This document shows, piece by piece, positions 43,453 through 52,683 of a stretch of DNA of 64,000 nt (its first letter is position 1; the number at the start of each line of letters is the position of its first letter). Under the pieces are notes generated by a model. The model ran no database searches. It saw nothing but the letters and a program-made list of their open reading frames with translations, and was not told where the DNA came from. The DNA comes from GAS188 sp963794475 (lineage in GTDB: Bacteria; Pseudomonadota; Alphaproteobacteria; Rhizobiales; Beijerinckiaceae). The stretch spans positions 62,001 to 126,000 of the forward strand of contig CAWCDW010000004.1 in assembly GCA_963794475.1 (NCBI GenBank), given 5' to 3'. The position numbers and the translations under genes are program-made.

Positions 43453-43528
43453 ATGCGCCGCTGGCTAAGTCAGCGGCGCAGTTCCGCCAAGTCTTCGCGC
43501 ATGGTCCCTTCGAACGGAGGAGATTCAC

Positions 43529-43636
43529 ATGACCGCGCTCTTGCTGCTCAAGGGTTTCATCGTCGGATCGCCGGTTTTGATGCTGTTGGCAACCCTCGTG
43601 ATTTGCTTTCGGCACATGAGCAAGGCGCATCCCTGA
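43529..43636 (+). CDS. 35-residue single-helix membrane peptide
   Basis: The open frame MTALLLLKGFIVGSPVLMLL then ATLVICFRHMSKAHP is preceded by CGGAGGAG at 43515-43522 with a 6-nt spacer. It forms one hydrophobic helix with a short basic tail, like many small bacterial membrane peptides. The ribosome site and the codon pattern support translation; the family is unknown. It lies between the His-rich peptide and the response-regulator genes. Confidence 0.55.
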   Translation: MTALLLLKGFIVGSPVLMLLATLVICFRHMSKAHP

Positions 43637-43813
43637 AACAAAGATCGTTGATCTTCATCCCTAAACCGCTTGCGGCTAAGGGGCAGGTTTCCGCCATGTT
43701 CAATAAATCGTCCAACCCCCAAGTGTTCGCGGCTTCGCTAGCCGCGTCGCGATCCCGGCTGCATTGGTCCTCTCGGGCTTTCGATCTTGCCCCTCCCCGC
43801 CGGTAAGAGGGAC

Positions 43814-44173
43814 CTAGCGGATAGCCCTTGCAATTGCTGCGAAGAGAATACGTGAAGAAAATGGCTTGCGCAGAAAGTCGGCGCAGCCCGTTTTCAGGGC
43901 CTCCTGTCGGGTGCGCTCATCGTGATTTCCTGTCATGAAAATGATCGGCGCTGTGCAACCGGAGTTGGCCAGTTGGCGGCGCAACTCCAATCCAGACATC
44001 TGGTTGAGGTGGATGTCCAGCACAAGGCAGTTGGCGTATCTCGAGGCGCCACTGGCGAGAAACGCTTCCGCTGATAGCCAGGTCTCGACCTGAAATCCGC
44101 GCGCGCTCAACAGACGCTTAATAGCCTTGAGCGTGCTTGTGTCGTCATCGACGACCGCCACGATCTTTTGCAT
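43814..44173 (-). CDS. Single-domain response regulator receiver protein
   Basis: A 119-residue CheY-like protein consisting only of a receiver domain: acidic pocket VAVVDDDTST, phosphoacceptor Asp in CLVLDIHLNQMSG, Thr in FMTGNHDERT and the switch Lys in FLRKPFSS. It has no output domain, so it acts through protein contacts. Homologues often carry similar N-terminal MQKIVAVVDDD in rhizobia. Divergent from the AraC regulator with about 150 bp between the starts. No cognate histidine kinase is in the window. Confidence 0.9.
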   Translation of the reverse strand: MQKIVAVVDDDTSTLKAIKRLLSARGFQVETWLSAEAFLASGASRYANCLVLDIHLNQMSGLELRRQLANSGCTAPIIFMTGNHDERTRQEALKTGCADFLRKPFSSRILFAAIARAIR

Positions 44174-44324
44174 TGTTGGCACGAGCGAAATCTTCCAGGT
44201 TGTTGATGAGAACCAGCACATTGAGGCGCGTCCGATGGCGGCGCCAAGGGACCCCCGTCGGCGTGCAATGTAAGTTGTGGCGCATGCCATTTCTTGTTAT
44301 TGCCCGCCAAACACTTGGTTGCGA

Positions 44325-45383
44325 ATGATGCGGCGAAGCTCAAAGCAACAATCGATCAAGCAACTCGCGACCATGCCGAGGGTGGGGGGCGGATTGACGC
44401 GGCTTGCTGCCGGTCGTGCGCGCAGAGCGGGCATCAAATTGGAGCCACTTCTGTCACGCGCTGGACTGACCATCGATCACATCGATGATCCCGAACACCG
44501 CATCAGTGCCCGAAGTCAGATTGCATTTCTGGAAACGATTGCCAAAGACCTCAACGACGATTTCCTTGGCCTTACCCTGGCCAAAGAGTTCGACTGTCGC
44601 GATCTCGGATTGCTGTATTACGTCATGGCATCTTCGGACACGCTTGGAGATGCATTGAGGCGTGTCGCCCGCTACAGCCGCATTACCAATGAGGCCCTTG
44701 TGTTTCAGTATCGAGAGGCGCGCGATCCCGCACTGCGTCTAACCTATTCGGGAGTCCAACGGCATGCCGATCGGCAACAAGTGGAATTCTGCATTGTCGC
44801 GGTAGTTCGCATGGCCCGCCTGCTGACCAATCGACGGCTCATTCCCCAGCACGTATCGATGATTCACATCCGATCTAAAGGCGCGTCTGCATTTGCTCGT
44901 TTTCTTGGCAAAGACACCGAATTTGGAAGCGACGTCGACGAAATTATTTTCCCGGCTGGCTCAGCGAAATGGCCGCTGGTCGACGCTGACCGGCGGTTGA
45001 ACAAAATCCTGCTCAAGGTCTGCGATGAGACCCTGAGCGCTCGCAAGAGCAACGTGAGCGCACTGCGCGTCACGGTCGAAAATATAGTTGCCCCGTTGCT
45101 TCCCCATGGCCAGGCACGGGCGGAGGTCGTCGCCAAGAAACTCGGGATGAGCGAGCGGACGCTGTCGCGCAGGCTCGCCGAGGAGGGGGTGACATTCCCT
45201 GAGATCCTGCAGGAACTCAAGGCAAACTTGGCCAGGCGCTATTTAGAGGAGGAGCCCCTGTCGATCTCGAAGATCGCTTGGCTTCTCGGTTTCCAGGAAG
45301 CGAGCTCGTTCAGCCACGCCTGCCGGCGCTGGCTGGCGAAATCGCCCAGGGAGCTACGGTCGGCGGCGACAGCGTCGGCCTAA
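44325..45383 (+). CDS. AraC-family transcriptional regulator
   Basis: About 352 residues with an N-terminal arabinose-binding-like domain (LEPLLSRAGLTIDHIDDPEH, LGLLYYVMASSDTLGDALRR) and a C-terminal HTH_18 (AEVVAKKLGMSERTLSRRLA, LSISKIAWLLGFQEASSFSH). This is the OruR/ArgR-like domain arrangement common in Proteobacteria. I start at MMRRSSKQQ (44325), but later in-frame methionines are possible. It is divergent from the receiver-domain gene; the target and inducer are unknown. Confidence 0.88.
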   Translation: MMRRSSKQQSIKQLATMPRVGGGLTRLAAGRARRAGIKLEPLLSRAGLTIDHIDDPEHRISARSQIAFLETIAKDLNDDFLGLTLAKEFDCRDLGLLYYVMASSDTLGDALRRVARYSRITNEALVFQYREARDPALRLTYSGVQRHADRQQVEFCIVAVVRMARLLTNRRLIPQHVSMIHIRSKGASAFARFLGKDTEFGSDVDEIIFPAGSAKWPLVDADRRLNKILLKVCDETLSARKSNVSALRVTVENIVAPLLPHGQARAEVVAKKLGMSERTLSRRLAEEGVTFPEILQELKANLARRYLEEEPLSISKIAWLLGFQEASSFSHACRRWLAKSPRELRSAATASA

Positions 45384-45479
45384 GGGCAGTCAAGCCGACC
45401 AACCGAGGCCGGCGGCGAGGCGCGGGTTCTCGTGAGATTGGCCCCCTGCTCAAAGTGATAGCCAGTCCTCGTCGAAAGA

Positions 45480-46088
45480 TCATCGGATGCCAACGCGCTC
45501 GGCGATCATCGCGAGCTCTGCCAGCGACGTGACGTGGATCTTTTCCATCACGCGATGACGATGCGCTTTGATCGTTCGCTCGGTCGAGCCCAACTCGCGT
45601 GCAATCTCCTTGTTCATCTTTCCCCGCACCACGCGTTCAAAGACCTGACGTTCGCGAGGGCTCAAATGGCCCACCAATGTCCGCAGAACGTCGAGCTGCT
45701 CACGCTTCTCTCGCATGCTGCGGAAGCGGGCGTGAGCGCGCTCGATCGCTTGGACCAGCGCTTCCGTGGTGACGGGCTTTGTCAGAAGATCTTCCGCGCC
45801 GGCCCTCATCACATTTACGGTTGTCGGGATGTCAGCATACGCGGTCACGAAGATAATGGGCACGCTCGATCCTAGGGCGTTCAGACGGTCCTGCAACTCT
45901 GGGCCGCTCATGCCAGGTATTTTAATATCCAAGAGAATACAGCTCGTTCCCGCATTTTCCGGCAGGCGTTTCAGCAGCTGTTCTGCAAATTCATAGGATT
46001 CGACGGCGTAGCCACGGTGACGCAAGAGTCGGCTGATTGAGGTCCGAAATGAGGCATCGTCATCGACGACGTGAACAATGGCCGACAT
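45480..46088 (-). CDS. FixJ-type response regulator
   Basis: A 202-residue two-domain regulator. The receiver domain (MSAIVHVVDDDASFRTSISR, Asp in CILLDIKIPGMSG, Thr in FVTAYADIP, Lys in LLTKPVTTE) is joined to a LuxR-type HTH (LSPRERQVFERVVRGKMNKE, GSTERTIKAHRHRVMEKIHV). It belongs to the FixJ/TodT group, usually paired with a PAS histidine kinase. No kinase is adjacent, so it is an orphan or partners a distant kinase. Together with the receiver protein and AraC regulator it makes a small regulatory cluster in the island. Confidence 0.93.
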   Translation of the reverse strand: MSAIVHVVDDDASFRTSISRLLRHRGYAVESYEFAEQLLKRLPENAGTSCILLDIKIPGMSGPELQDRLNALGSSVPIIFVTAYADIPTTVNVMRAGAEDLLTKPVTTEALVQAIERAHARFRSMREKREQLDVLRTLVGHLSPRERQVFERVVRGKMNKEIARELGSTERTIKAHRHRVMEKIHVTSLAELAMIAERVGIR

Positions 46089-46175
46089 AGAACGCACCCC
46101 ATACTCTAGTAGTCAGACCGCTTAGTCGCCCAATTCTGCGCCAAAGAAGCAACGGGACGGAACCGTTGGCTTGGA

Positions 46176-46850
46176 TCACCAACATGGGCCTATGCCGAGC
46201 ATCGCAGGTTCGCGGGGAGTTTCACGAGGGTGAGGTGCTTGTCCCACTTCGCTCGCGTAAGACTGCATGACCCAGGTCTTGCCCTCCGGCCCGCGCAACA
46301 GGAAGACCTTGCTGCCCTCCGAATAGAGATACTTACTCTCTCGATGCATCTCCGCCGGCGTATAGGTCTCCGTCTGCATGCCCTTCATGAGCGCCGGCGA
46401 CATGGAGGCCATCAGGTTGCCTTGCCACCGTGGAAATCGACCGCCTCACCGGTGTTATAACCCCACAGCTCATCCATGACCCAGTAACGCCTGGCGCTTT
46501 GCGGGGTGGGGTTCAGATACACGGAGTAAGCCCCCCAGCTCCGCTGCGAGTTTCTCGGCGTCGAGCACCTCCATCTTGTCCAGCGGGCAATAGTCGCCAG
46601 GAGCGCTTGTATCGTAGAGCTGCGCGATGACTTTCGGCGGCTCGCCGAGAACCGGGGCAATCTCGCAATACGCGTAGTTGCGTATCTTACCGTGATACAC
46701 CTTATGGCCTGCGATCACGCCGGGCTTCAGGTGGAACTGGCCCGCAGTCACGCCGGGCTTCGGGGGGAATTTGGACTGCGCAGGGGATGCGGAAAGAACG
46801 CACAGAGCTGCGACTATTGCGCTCAGTGCCGTTGTCTCTTTGGCTTTCAT
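46176..46850 (-). pseudogene. Exported protein gene broken by two frameshifts
   Basis: Three minus-strand frames join into one protein. From 46850: signal peptide ALCVLSASPAQS, then repeated KPGVTAG and KPGVIAGHKVYHGKIRNY, and LDKMEVLDAEKLAAELGG. Then in a second frame AYSVYLNPTPQSARRYWVMD and ELWGYNTGEAVDFHGGKAT. Then in the third MASMSPALMKGMQTETYTPA, SEGSKVFLLRGPEGKTWVMQ and SY. The pieces are contiguous and the breaks fall near 46530 and 46412. I recognise the YWVMDELWGYNTGE pattern as a conserved family of hypothetical exported proteins but no function. Confidence 0.7.
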
Positions 46851-46999
46851 GGGGACTTCCTTCCCGTCGATGAAACCCCATTCCGATGCGTCCGGGACGC
46901 CCGCGCAAGCGCCAGGGGCTCAGACATCATATCGGCTTGTCATCCGCGAGAGGAGTCGAGATGAGCTGCCGCCGTTTAGCTGCGCTTGAGGCGCTCCAT

Positions 47000-49762
47000 T
47001 CACCAACTATATCTGAGTCCGACCGCGCCTCTTATGCCGTCGCGCTTGCCGCCATCCGTGTTGCTGACGGCGAACTCATAATCGGCATTGGCGTAAAGTG
47101 AAAGGTTGGGGTTGATCTTGGTCGTCAGGCCGCCCCCGAACTGCAGGCGCTTGCCGCGCGCCAACAGTTCCGTCACGTCGGTGCCCGAAAAGATGGTCCT
47201 CGCCTGTGCACCCCAATCCTCCCAGATATTGACTTTGACGTAAGGTTGCCACACCTGATCGGCCGCGGTCAGGATCGTCCACTTCGCCCTCACGCCGACG
47301 CGCCCGCTTGTCCCGGAGGTCGTGCCGAGCCCGACATCGCCGAGGCCGTCATTGTCATGCTCGAAGGCTACCCGCTGCCACAGGATCTGCGCCTGCGGCT
47401 CGATCACGAAGCCCGGGCCGAATTGCGGCAGCGCGAATGGATATCCGCCCTCGAGCGACGAGATGAAGCCGGTGCCGGTGGTGTCGAGCTTGGCGAAGTC
47501 GGTCGTGGCCGAGCCGCCATAGCGGGTCGCCTGCAGCACCGTGTCGAGATACCAGCCGCCCGGCCCCACATGGGTCCAATAGGCTCCACCCGACCAGGCG
47601 TCGAGGTCGAGCGTCCCGGTGTGGCTGAGGATGTAGGCCGTCGCCGCCGGATTGGTGACGAGGCCCTTCGCGTCGACATCGGTATTGCCATAAGCGACAT
47701 AGAGGCCCGCGCGCTCCTCTTGGCCGCCGATGAACGATCCGCGCAACAGATCGATGCCCGCCTGGAAGCCCGCCAGATGGCCGTCGGCGCGTGGATCCGC
47801 GAAGGCGCGATAATGGTTGTCGATCGACTGGCCGAAGAAGCGGCCCCAGACCGAGGACGGCCAGCCGGTGAGCCCGCAGCCGGCCGTGGATGCGGCAGGT
47901 GCCAGCTCGGGCCCCTTGCGCGGCACCGGAGCGCTTGCCGTCACGCATGGGACGCTTCCTTCCGCGTAAGTATCGCCCGCCCGGTCGTTGAGTGTGCCGA
48001 GGCTCGCAAGCCCCAATTGCCGCGCGAGCGGCTGCACTACCCCATAGGTCGCAATCTCCGGCCCGATGATTGGGTAGACGCCGGGCGGCAGCGGCTCAGG
48101 CGGCGGCGTAGGCGGCAAGCTCGTCGCGGGCGGGAGCGGCGCAATGGGCGGAATAGGCTGAGTGGGCGGAATGGGCGGCACGATGAAGTCAGAGCGCAGG
48201 AACCAGTCGTTGGGGGCGCTGGTATCGACGCTGCCGCGGAACAGGTCATAGTCGAAGGCACCGGCCCGCAATTCGCCAGCGGAGAGCGCGAAGGCACCGG
48301 GCGCCGTCGAGCCGCCGTTGATTGCCTGCACCACCGCGATGCCATTCGCCACCGTCTCGGCGCCCGGACCGCCCGCATTGGTGATGCGCAACAACGAATT
48401 GCCGGTCGCGCTGCCGCCATTGATGACAAGCCTGTCCGACGGCGAACCGTCACCCCCCAAGAAGGTGTTCATCGCGACAGTGCCGCCAGTCCCGATGTAA
48501 CTGGTCGTCGTCAAGATCGTGCGAGGCGCAGTGCCCGTGCCCATGTTCACCAAGGCGGCATTGGTGACGCCGGGCACGGTCTGGTTGAAGCCGTTGAGAT
48601 CGAGCGTTCCGCCGCCTGCGACGGTCGCTGCCGAATTCGGGCTGAACGTGTTCAGCGCGCCTGCCCGCAACGTGCCCGCGTCGACGTTTGTCGCTCCGCT
48701 GTAGCTATTGGCGCCGGTTAGCGTGGTTGCGCCCGCGAGCACATTGACAGTGCCGTTGCCGCTGATCGCGGGCGCGAATACGTAGTTGGCGGACGTGTGA
48801 TTGAAGTTGAGCGTGCCTATGCCGCTCCCAAATGCCACATTTGCCGTGTTGAGCGTGCCGGGTGCGGCGGCCGGATTGCCCGCGCCCGCGCCGATGTTGA
48901 GTGTTCCAATCGCACCGGTGCTCCTCGCGATCACAACGGGCCCGATGACAATGCCGCTGTCCGCAATTGTGAGCGTGCCCGTGCCCAAGTTGCCAATGTT
49001 TACCCCCGAACTGTTGCTCCAAGCGGAGCCAGCGCCGGTCACCGTCACCATGCCCTGCGAACCTGTACCATTGCCGATGTTGGCGGTGAAGTTGGTGATG
49101 TTGATGACCTTCCCACCGTTCGCGATCGTGAGTGTGCCCGTGCCAAAACTGCCGATATTGAGCCCGCCGCTTGGTCCGTTGATCCAACTGGAGCCTGGGC
49201 CGGTCACCGTCACCATACCGTTCGAGCCGACAGACAGTCCGACTGAGCCGCCGCCACTATTCACCGTGCCGCCGTCTTGAATTGTAAGAGTGCCCGTGCC
49301 CTGGCCGCCGACCACTACGCTTCCGGCATTCGACCAGTTGGAGCCCGCGTCAGTCACGGTAACCGTGCCCAGCCCGCGCGGTAAATTGCCGACTGTCCCG
49401 AAGGAATCGGCCAATGTCCCGCCGGCCTGGATCGTGAGCATCCCTGTCCCGTTTGCACCGACGGAGAGATTTCGAGCTAATGCGCCCGGGCTCGCAACCA
49501 CCGTCGAATTCGGCGTCACAGTGTTAATGTTTCCGTCGGTTGTCTGCCTGGGAAAACCGGCATCCCAGTTGCCAGACAAGAACCAATCAGAGGAGAACCG
49601 TCCGGTCCAGTCGGTCTGGGCGTGTGTCGAAACCAGTGATGCTATGAAAAGTGCGATTGTCGCCAGCAATCTTGACGAGATAAATTTGCAGCCGGCCCGT
49701 GCCCGTGACGTCGCGCCCCGGCGCGGTTCTAGGGACGATAGTCGATGCGGTTCGCACCCCAT
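47000..49762 (-). CDS. Autotransporter with outer-membrane beta-barrel domain
   Basis: A 920-residue type V secreted protein. The signal sequence lies around residues 28-48 (SSRLLATIALFIASLVSTHA). Passenger repeats of about 45 residues occupy about residues 90-300, each with GTGTLTIxxGG and a VTVTGxGSxW segment (six or seven copies). A Pro-rich linker (IPPTQPIPPIAPLPPATSLP, about 535-575) precedes the C-terminal barrel (about 640-920), which ends with GLRYSW, a terminal aromatic typical of autotransporter barrels. AAGGGGGG precedes the ATG. Surface display is inferred; the adhesive or other role of the passenger is not determined. Confidence 0.92.
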   Translation of the reverse strand: MGCEPHRLSSLEPRRGATSRARAGCKFISSRLLATIALFIASLVSTHAQTDWTGRFSSDWFLSGNWDAGFPRQTTDGNINTVTPNSTVVASPGALARNLSVGANGTGMLTIQAGGTLADSFGTVGNLPRGLGTVTVTDAGSNWSNAGSVVVGGQGTGTLTIQDGGTVNSGGGSVGLSVGSNGMVTVTGPGSSWINGPSGGLNIGSFGTGTLTIANGGKVINITNFTANIGNGTGSQGMVTVTGAGSAWSNSSGVNIGNLGTGTLTIADSGIVIGPVVIARSTGAIGTLNIGAGAGNPAAAPGTLNTANVAFGSGIGTLNFNHTSANYVFAPAISGNGTVNVLAGATTLTGANSYSGATNVDAGTLRAGALNTFSPNSAATVAGGGTLDLNGFNQTVPGVTNAALVNMGTGTAPRTILTTTSYIGTGGTVAMNTFLGGDGSPSDRLVINGGSATGNSLLRITNAGGPGAETVANGIAVVQAINGGSTAPGAFALSAGELRAGAFDYDLFRGSVDTSAPNDWFLRSDFIVPPIPPTQPIPPIAPLPPATSLPPTPPPEPLPPGVYPIIGPEIATYGVVQPLARQLGLASLGTLNDRAGDTYAEGSVPCVTASAPVPRKGPELAPAASTAGCGLTGWPSSVWGRFFGQSIDNHYRAFADPRADGHLAGFQAGIDLLRGSFIGGQEERAGLYVAYGNTDVDAKGLVTNPAATAYILSHTGTLDLDAWSGGAYWTHVGPGGWYLDTVLQATRYGGSATTDFAKLDTTGTGFISSLEGGYPFALPQFGPGFVIEPQAQILWQRVAFEHDNDGLGDVGLGTTSGTSGRVGVRAKWTILTAADQVWQPYVKVNIWEDWGAQARTIFSGTDVTELLARGKRLQFGGGLTTKINPNLSLYANADYEFAVSNTDGGKRDGIRGAVGLRYSW

Positions 49763-49967
49763 ATCCGCCCCCCTTCAAAATAGACAATGCCAGTAGTTAA
49801 ACCGTCCTTCCCCAGATGATCCCCAGATGAGCGTCAGAACGAGGCTAACACTGCCCCTATTTTGCTGATCTGACAAGCCGCGCAATCGCCTCCAGCCTTC
49901 AACCGGTGCCTCTATCTAGCCAGCGGTGCATCAATAGAGAGCTGCTTTATAGGCCGGCCCCGCCATT

Positions 49968-50085
49968 TCATTGAGGAGCCTGATGATGGTGGTAATGATG
50001 ATGCTGATGATCGTGGAGATGGTGATAGTGATGTTTGGGGGCTTTGGGCTGCTGCGTCAGACTGAAACACAAACGGGCAAGTTCA
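49968..50085 (-). pseudogene. Inverted partial copy of the His-rich peptide gene
   Basis: On the minus strand one frame reads CFSLTQQPKAPKHHYHHLHD then HQHHYHHHQAPQ and a stop at 49968. It corresponds to the CVSANAATQMPPKHHHHYHH region of the exported peptide gene at 43232-43420, including CATCATCA-type codons and the GGCTCCTCAAT end. The start and signal peptide are missing, cut where the IS256-like sequence begins. So it is a truncated inverted duplicate. Confidence 0.6.
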
Positions 50086-50111
50086 GCCAGTCGCAGCATT
50101 CCGTCCATCCC

Positions 50112-50276
50112 TCATTTCCCTTCCCCAACGAAGCGGCAATCACCCGCCTCGTCGGCGCCGTCTTGCTCGAACAGAACGACGAATGGGCCGTGCAGCGTGC
50201 CCGTTACATGACGCTGGAATCCATCGCGCGAACGAGCCATTATCCCAGCGTCGGGCTGCCCGCCGTGGCTGCCTGA
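50112..50276 (+). mobile_element. IS256-family transposase C-terminal remnant
   Basis: The last ~50 codons of the frame ending at 50276 read FPNEAAITRLVGAVLLEQND then EWAVQRARYMTLESIA and a degenerate end, which is the invariant C terminus of IS256/mutator-type transposases. The upstream DDE domain is missing and the frame runs directly into inverted His-rich sequence. It is a dead insertion-sequence end that probably caused the truncation of the His-rich copy. Confidence 0.85.
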
Positions 50277-50673
50277 CCGACCGGGCCCGGTCGGCAACCG
50301 CCGGTGCCAGGCCGCCCAACCTACACCACCGCACTTTTGTCCTCGCCAACCCGCGACAGGGCAAATTGTCCCCAAGTCAATCTGTTTTGCGGATGGCGAT
50401 ATTCGCCACTTCGAATAGCCGCTATGGGTCTGGTTATCACTGGGTCGCCGCACTTCTCAAGAAGAGCAAGGCGTCACCAAAATTTGAAAAGCGTCAAAGT
50501 GTGGGGAGGGCAAAGCCGAAAATCGTTTTTGGTAATCGCCCCCCCGGGGGGCGGCTGCTCCGCAATGGCAAGGATTCGCGGTGCCTTCATCCTATGAACA
50601 AGATGCGAACGGAACTCACCGGATTTCTCCCGCTTCTGGCCGGGGTGTTCCTGGTCTGTCGAGCCGGAGTTAC
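50277..50673. other. Non-coding remnant between IS256 end and tRNA-Thr
   Basis: About 400 bp without a supported gene. The first 60 bases may be the outer end of the IS256 element (CTACACCACCGCACTTTTGT resembles sequences flanking such transposases). The rest holds no domain, ribosome site or RNA that I can name. In relatives, trmB often follows metK here; it is absent. Confidence 0.5.
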
Positions 50674-50748
<75 letters not shown>

Positions 50749-50865
50749 GCTTGATCGCCCGACCGTGGGCTAGCCCATCGCCGTGCGGGACGCAACAGCG
50801 CGATGCGCATGAAGCCCGGCCCCTCGCTTTTGCGGTTGGCGATTTTGGGCCGGTGCCCCGCCCCC

Positions 50866-52071
50866 TCAATTCACGAGGGCGCGCTTCAAAGCATCGGTGA
50901 GGTCGGTGCGCTCCCAGGAGAAGCTGCCGTCGCGGCCGGGCTTGCGGCCGAAATGGCCATAGGCCGAGGTCTTCGCATAGATCGGCTTGTTGAGGCCGAG
51001 ATGCTCGCGGATGCCGCGAGGCGTGAGGCGCATCACCTCACGCAAGGCCTTCTCGACCTTCTCTTCGTCGACCTTCCCGGTTCCGTGCAGGTCGACATAT
51101 ACAGAGAGCGGCTCAGCGACGCCGATCGCATAGGCGAGCTGGATCGTGCAGCGATCCGCGAGCTTCGCGGCAACGACGTTCTTCGCGAGATACCGCGCCG
51201 CATAGGCGGCGGAACGGTCGACCTTCGTCGGATCCTTGCCGGAGAACGCGCCGCCGCCGTGCGGGGCGGCACCGCCGTAGGTGTCGACGATGATCTTGCG
51301 CCCGGTGAGGCCGCAATCCCCGTCCGGGCCGCCGATCACGAATTTGCCCGTCGGATTGACGTGCCAGACCGTATCGGACGTGATCCAGCCCTCGGGCAAG
51401 GTCGCGCGCACCACGGGCTCGACGATCTTGCGCACATCGTTTGAGGACAAGCTCGCGTCGACATGCTGGGTCGAGACCACGACCTGTGTCACGCCGACGG
51501 GCTTGCCGTCCACGTAGCGCACCGTCACCTGGCTCTTGGCATCCGGCCCGAGCTTATCGCATTGGCCTTCCTTGGCCTTGCGTGCCTTGGTGAGGTTCTC
51601 GAGGATTTTGTGGGAGTAATAGATCGGGGCGGGCATAAGCTCGGGCGTCTCGCGGCAGGCGTAGCCGAACATGATGCCCTGATCGCCCGCGCCCTCATCC
51701 TTGTTGCCGGAGGCATCGACGCCTTGCGCGATGTCCGCCGATTGCGCGTGAAGCAAAACCTCGATCCTCGCCTTCCTCCAGGAAAAACCGTCCTGCTCAT
51801 AGCCGATCGCCTTGATGGCGCGGCGAGCGGTCGATTTCACCTTGCTTTTGAGCTTCTTGTCGGCGAGTGAGCCGCGCACCTCGCCGGCGATGATGACCCG
51901 GTTCGTCGTCGCGAGCGTCTCGCAAGCGACGCGCACGCTTGCCGGATCGATCCCGGCCTTCGCGCCTTCGCGAAAAAACAGATCGACCACCTCATCCGAG
52001 ATGCGGTCGCAGACCTTGTCGGGATGGCCTTCCGAGACCGACTCGCTGGTGAAAAGGTAGTTTTTCCGCAT
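50866..52071 (-). CDS. metK: S-adenosylmethionine synthetase
   Basis: A 401-residue enzyme making SAM from methionine and ATP. The conserved features are LFTSESVSEGHPDKVCDRIS near the start, the ATP motif GAGDQGIMFGYA, and the P-loop-like GGGAFSGKDPTKVDRSAAYA. The ATG at 52071 follows GAGGAGAG; an adjacent GTG would add one residue. Its usual Rhizobiales neighbours are upstream (xre, lnt, corC). The expected downstream trmB is missing, replaced by tRNA-Thr and the accessory region. Confidence 0.97.
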   Translation of the reverse strand: MRKNYLFTSESVSEGHPDKVCDRISDEVVDLFFREGAKAGIDPASVRVACETLATTNRVIIAGEVRGSLADKKLKSKVKSTARRAIKAIGYEQDGFSWRKARIEVLLHAQSADIAQGVDASGNKDEGAGDQGIMFGYACRETPELMPAPIYYSHKILENLTKARKAKEGQCDKLGPDAKSQVTVRYVDGKPVGVTQVVVSTQHVDASLSSNDVRKIVEPVVRATLPEGWITSDTVWHVNPTGKFVIGGPDGDCGLTGRKIIVDTYGGAAPHGGGAFSGKDPTKVDRSAAYAARYLAKNVVAAKLADRCTIQLAYAIGVAEPLSVYVDLHGTGKVDEEKVEKALREVMRLTPRGIREHLGLNKPIYAKTSAYGHFGRKPGRDGSFSWERTDLTDALKRALVN

Positions 52072-52205
52072 CACGGTGGCGCTCTCCTCGACTTGCAGGG
52101 AAAGGGTTGAGGCGAGCCTCGCGCGCTCAAATCGCGGGCTCGGGACGGGCGTTCTTTAGTCAGGACGACCGAGGAAGGTCAAGCATCGGCGACCGGAATC
52201 GTTTT

Positions 52206-52642
52206 TTATTCCGAACGGGGAGTTCCGGCCTCGCCCTCGTCCTCACCCGCGACTGCCCTCACCAATTCGACGATGCGCCGGCGAAGCTTGCGATCCCGGA
52301 TGCGCGCGAAGGCTTGGTTGAGCTCGATACCTTCGTTCGACGAAAGGAATTCGGCCACGAAATTGCTGTCTCCCGAGACCTCGCCCAGGAATCCGTCGAA
52401 TTCGGCTCCAAATGCGGCGCATCGCGAAAAAAGAACTCGATCGGGACGTCGAGCGCGCGCGAGGCGTGCTGCAAGCGGCTGGCGCCGATGCGGTTCATTC
52501 CCTTTTCGTATTTCTGCACCTGCTGGAACGTCACCCCGAGTTGATCGCCGAGCTTCTCCTGGCTCATTCCCATCAGCACGCGGCGCATCCGCAAACGGCT
52601 CCCCACATGGCGGTCGATGGAGTTCGGTGTCTTCTTGGCCAT
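52206..52642 (-). pseudogene. XRE-type regulator of the metK-lnt block, split by a frameshift
   Basis: The N-terminal part (from MAKKTPNSIDRHVGSRLRMR) is a complete Cro/CI-type HTH: RVLMGMSQEKLGDQLGVTFQ and QVQKYEKGMNRIGASRL, then DVPIEFFFRDAP. A second frame then carries the conserved tail NFVAEFLSSNEGIELNQAFA and RRIVELVRAVAGE. The protein family is ~140 residues, so the indel lies between about 52350 and 52430, close to a T6 run. This is a conserved Rhizobiales gene between lnt and metK, so a sequencing indel is as likely as inactivation. Confidence 0.8.
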
Positions 52643-52683
52643 TCCGCATCGCACCCTGCTTCCCCCAATGCGCGACATTATGG

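Noticed and set aside
47246..48721. 491-codon frame antisense to the autotransporter barrel
   Set aside because: Shadow frame; the minus-strand autotransporter explains the locus.
52072..52205. SAM-sensing riboswitch upstream of metK
   Set aside because: No recognisable SAM-II or SAM/SAH core in the ~134 bp leader.
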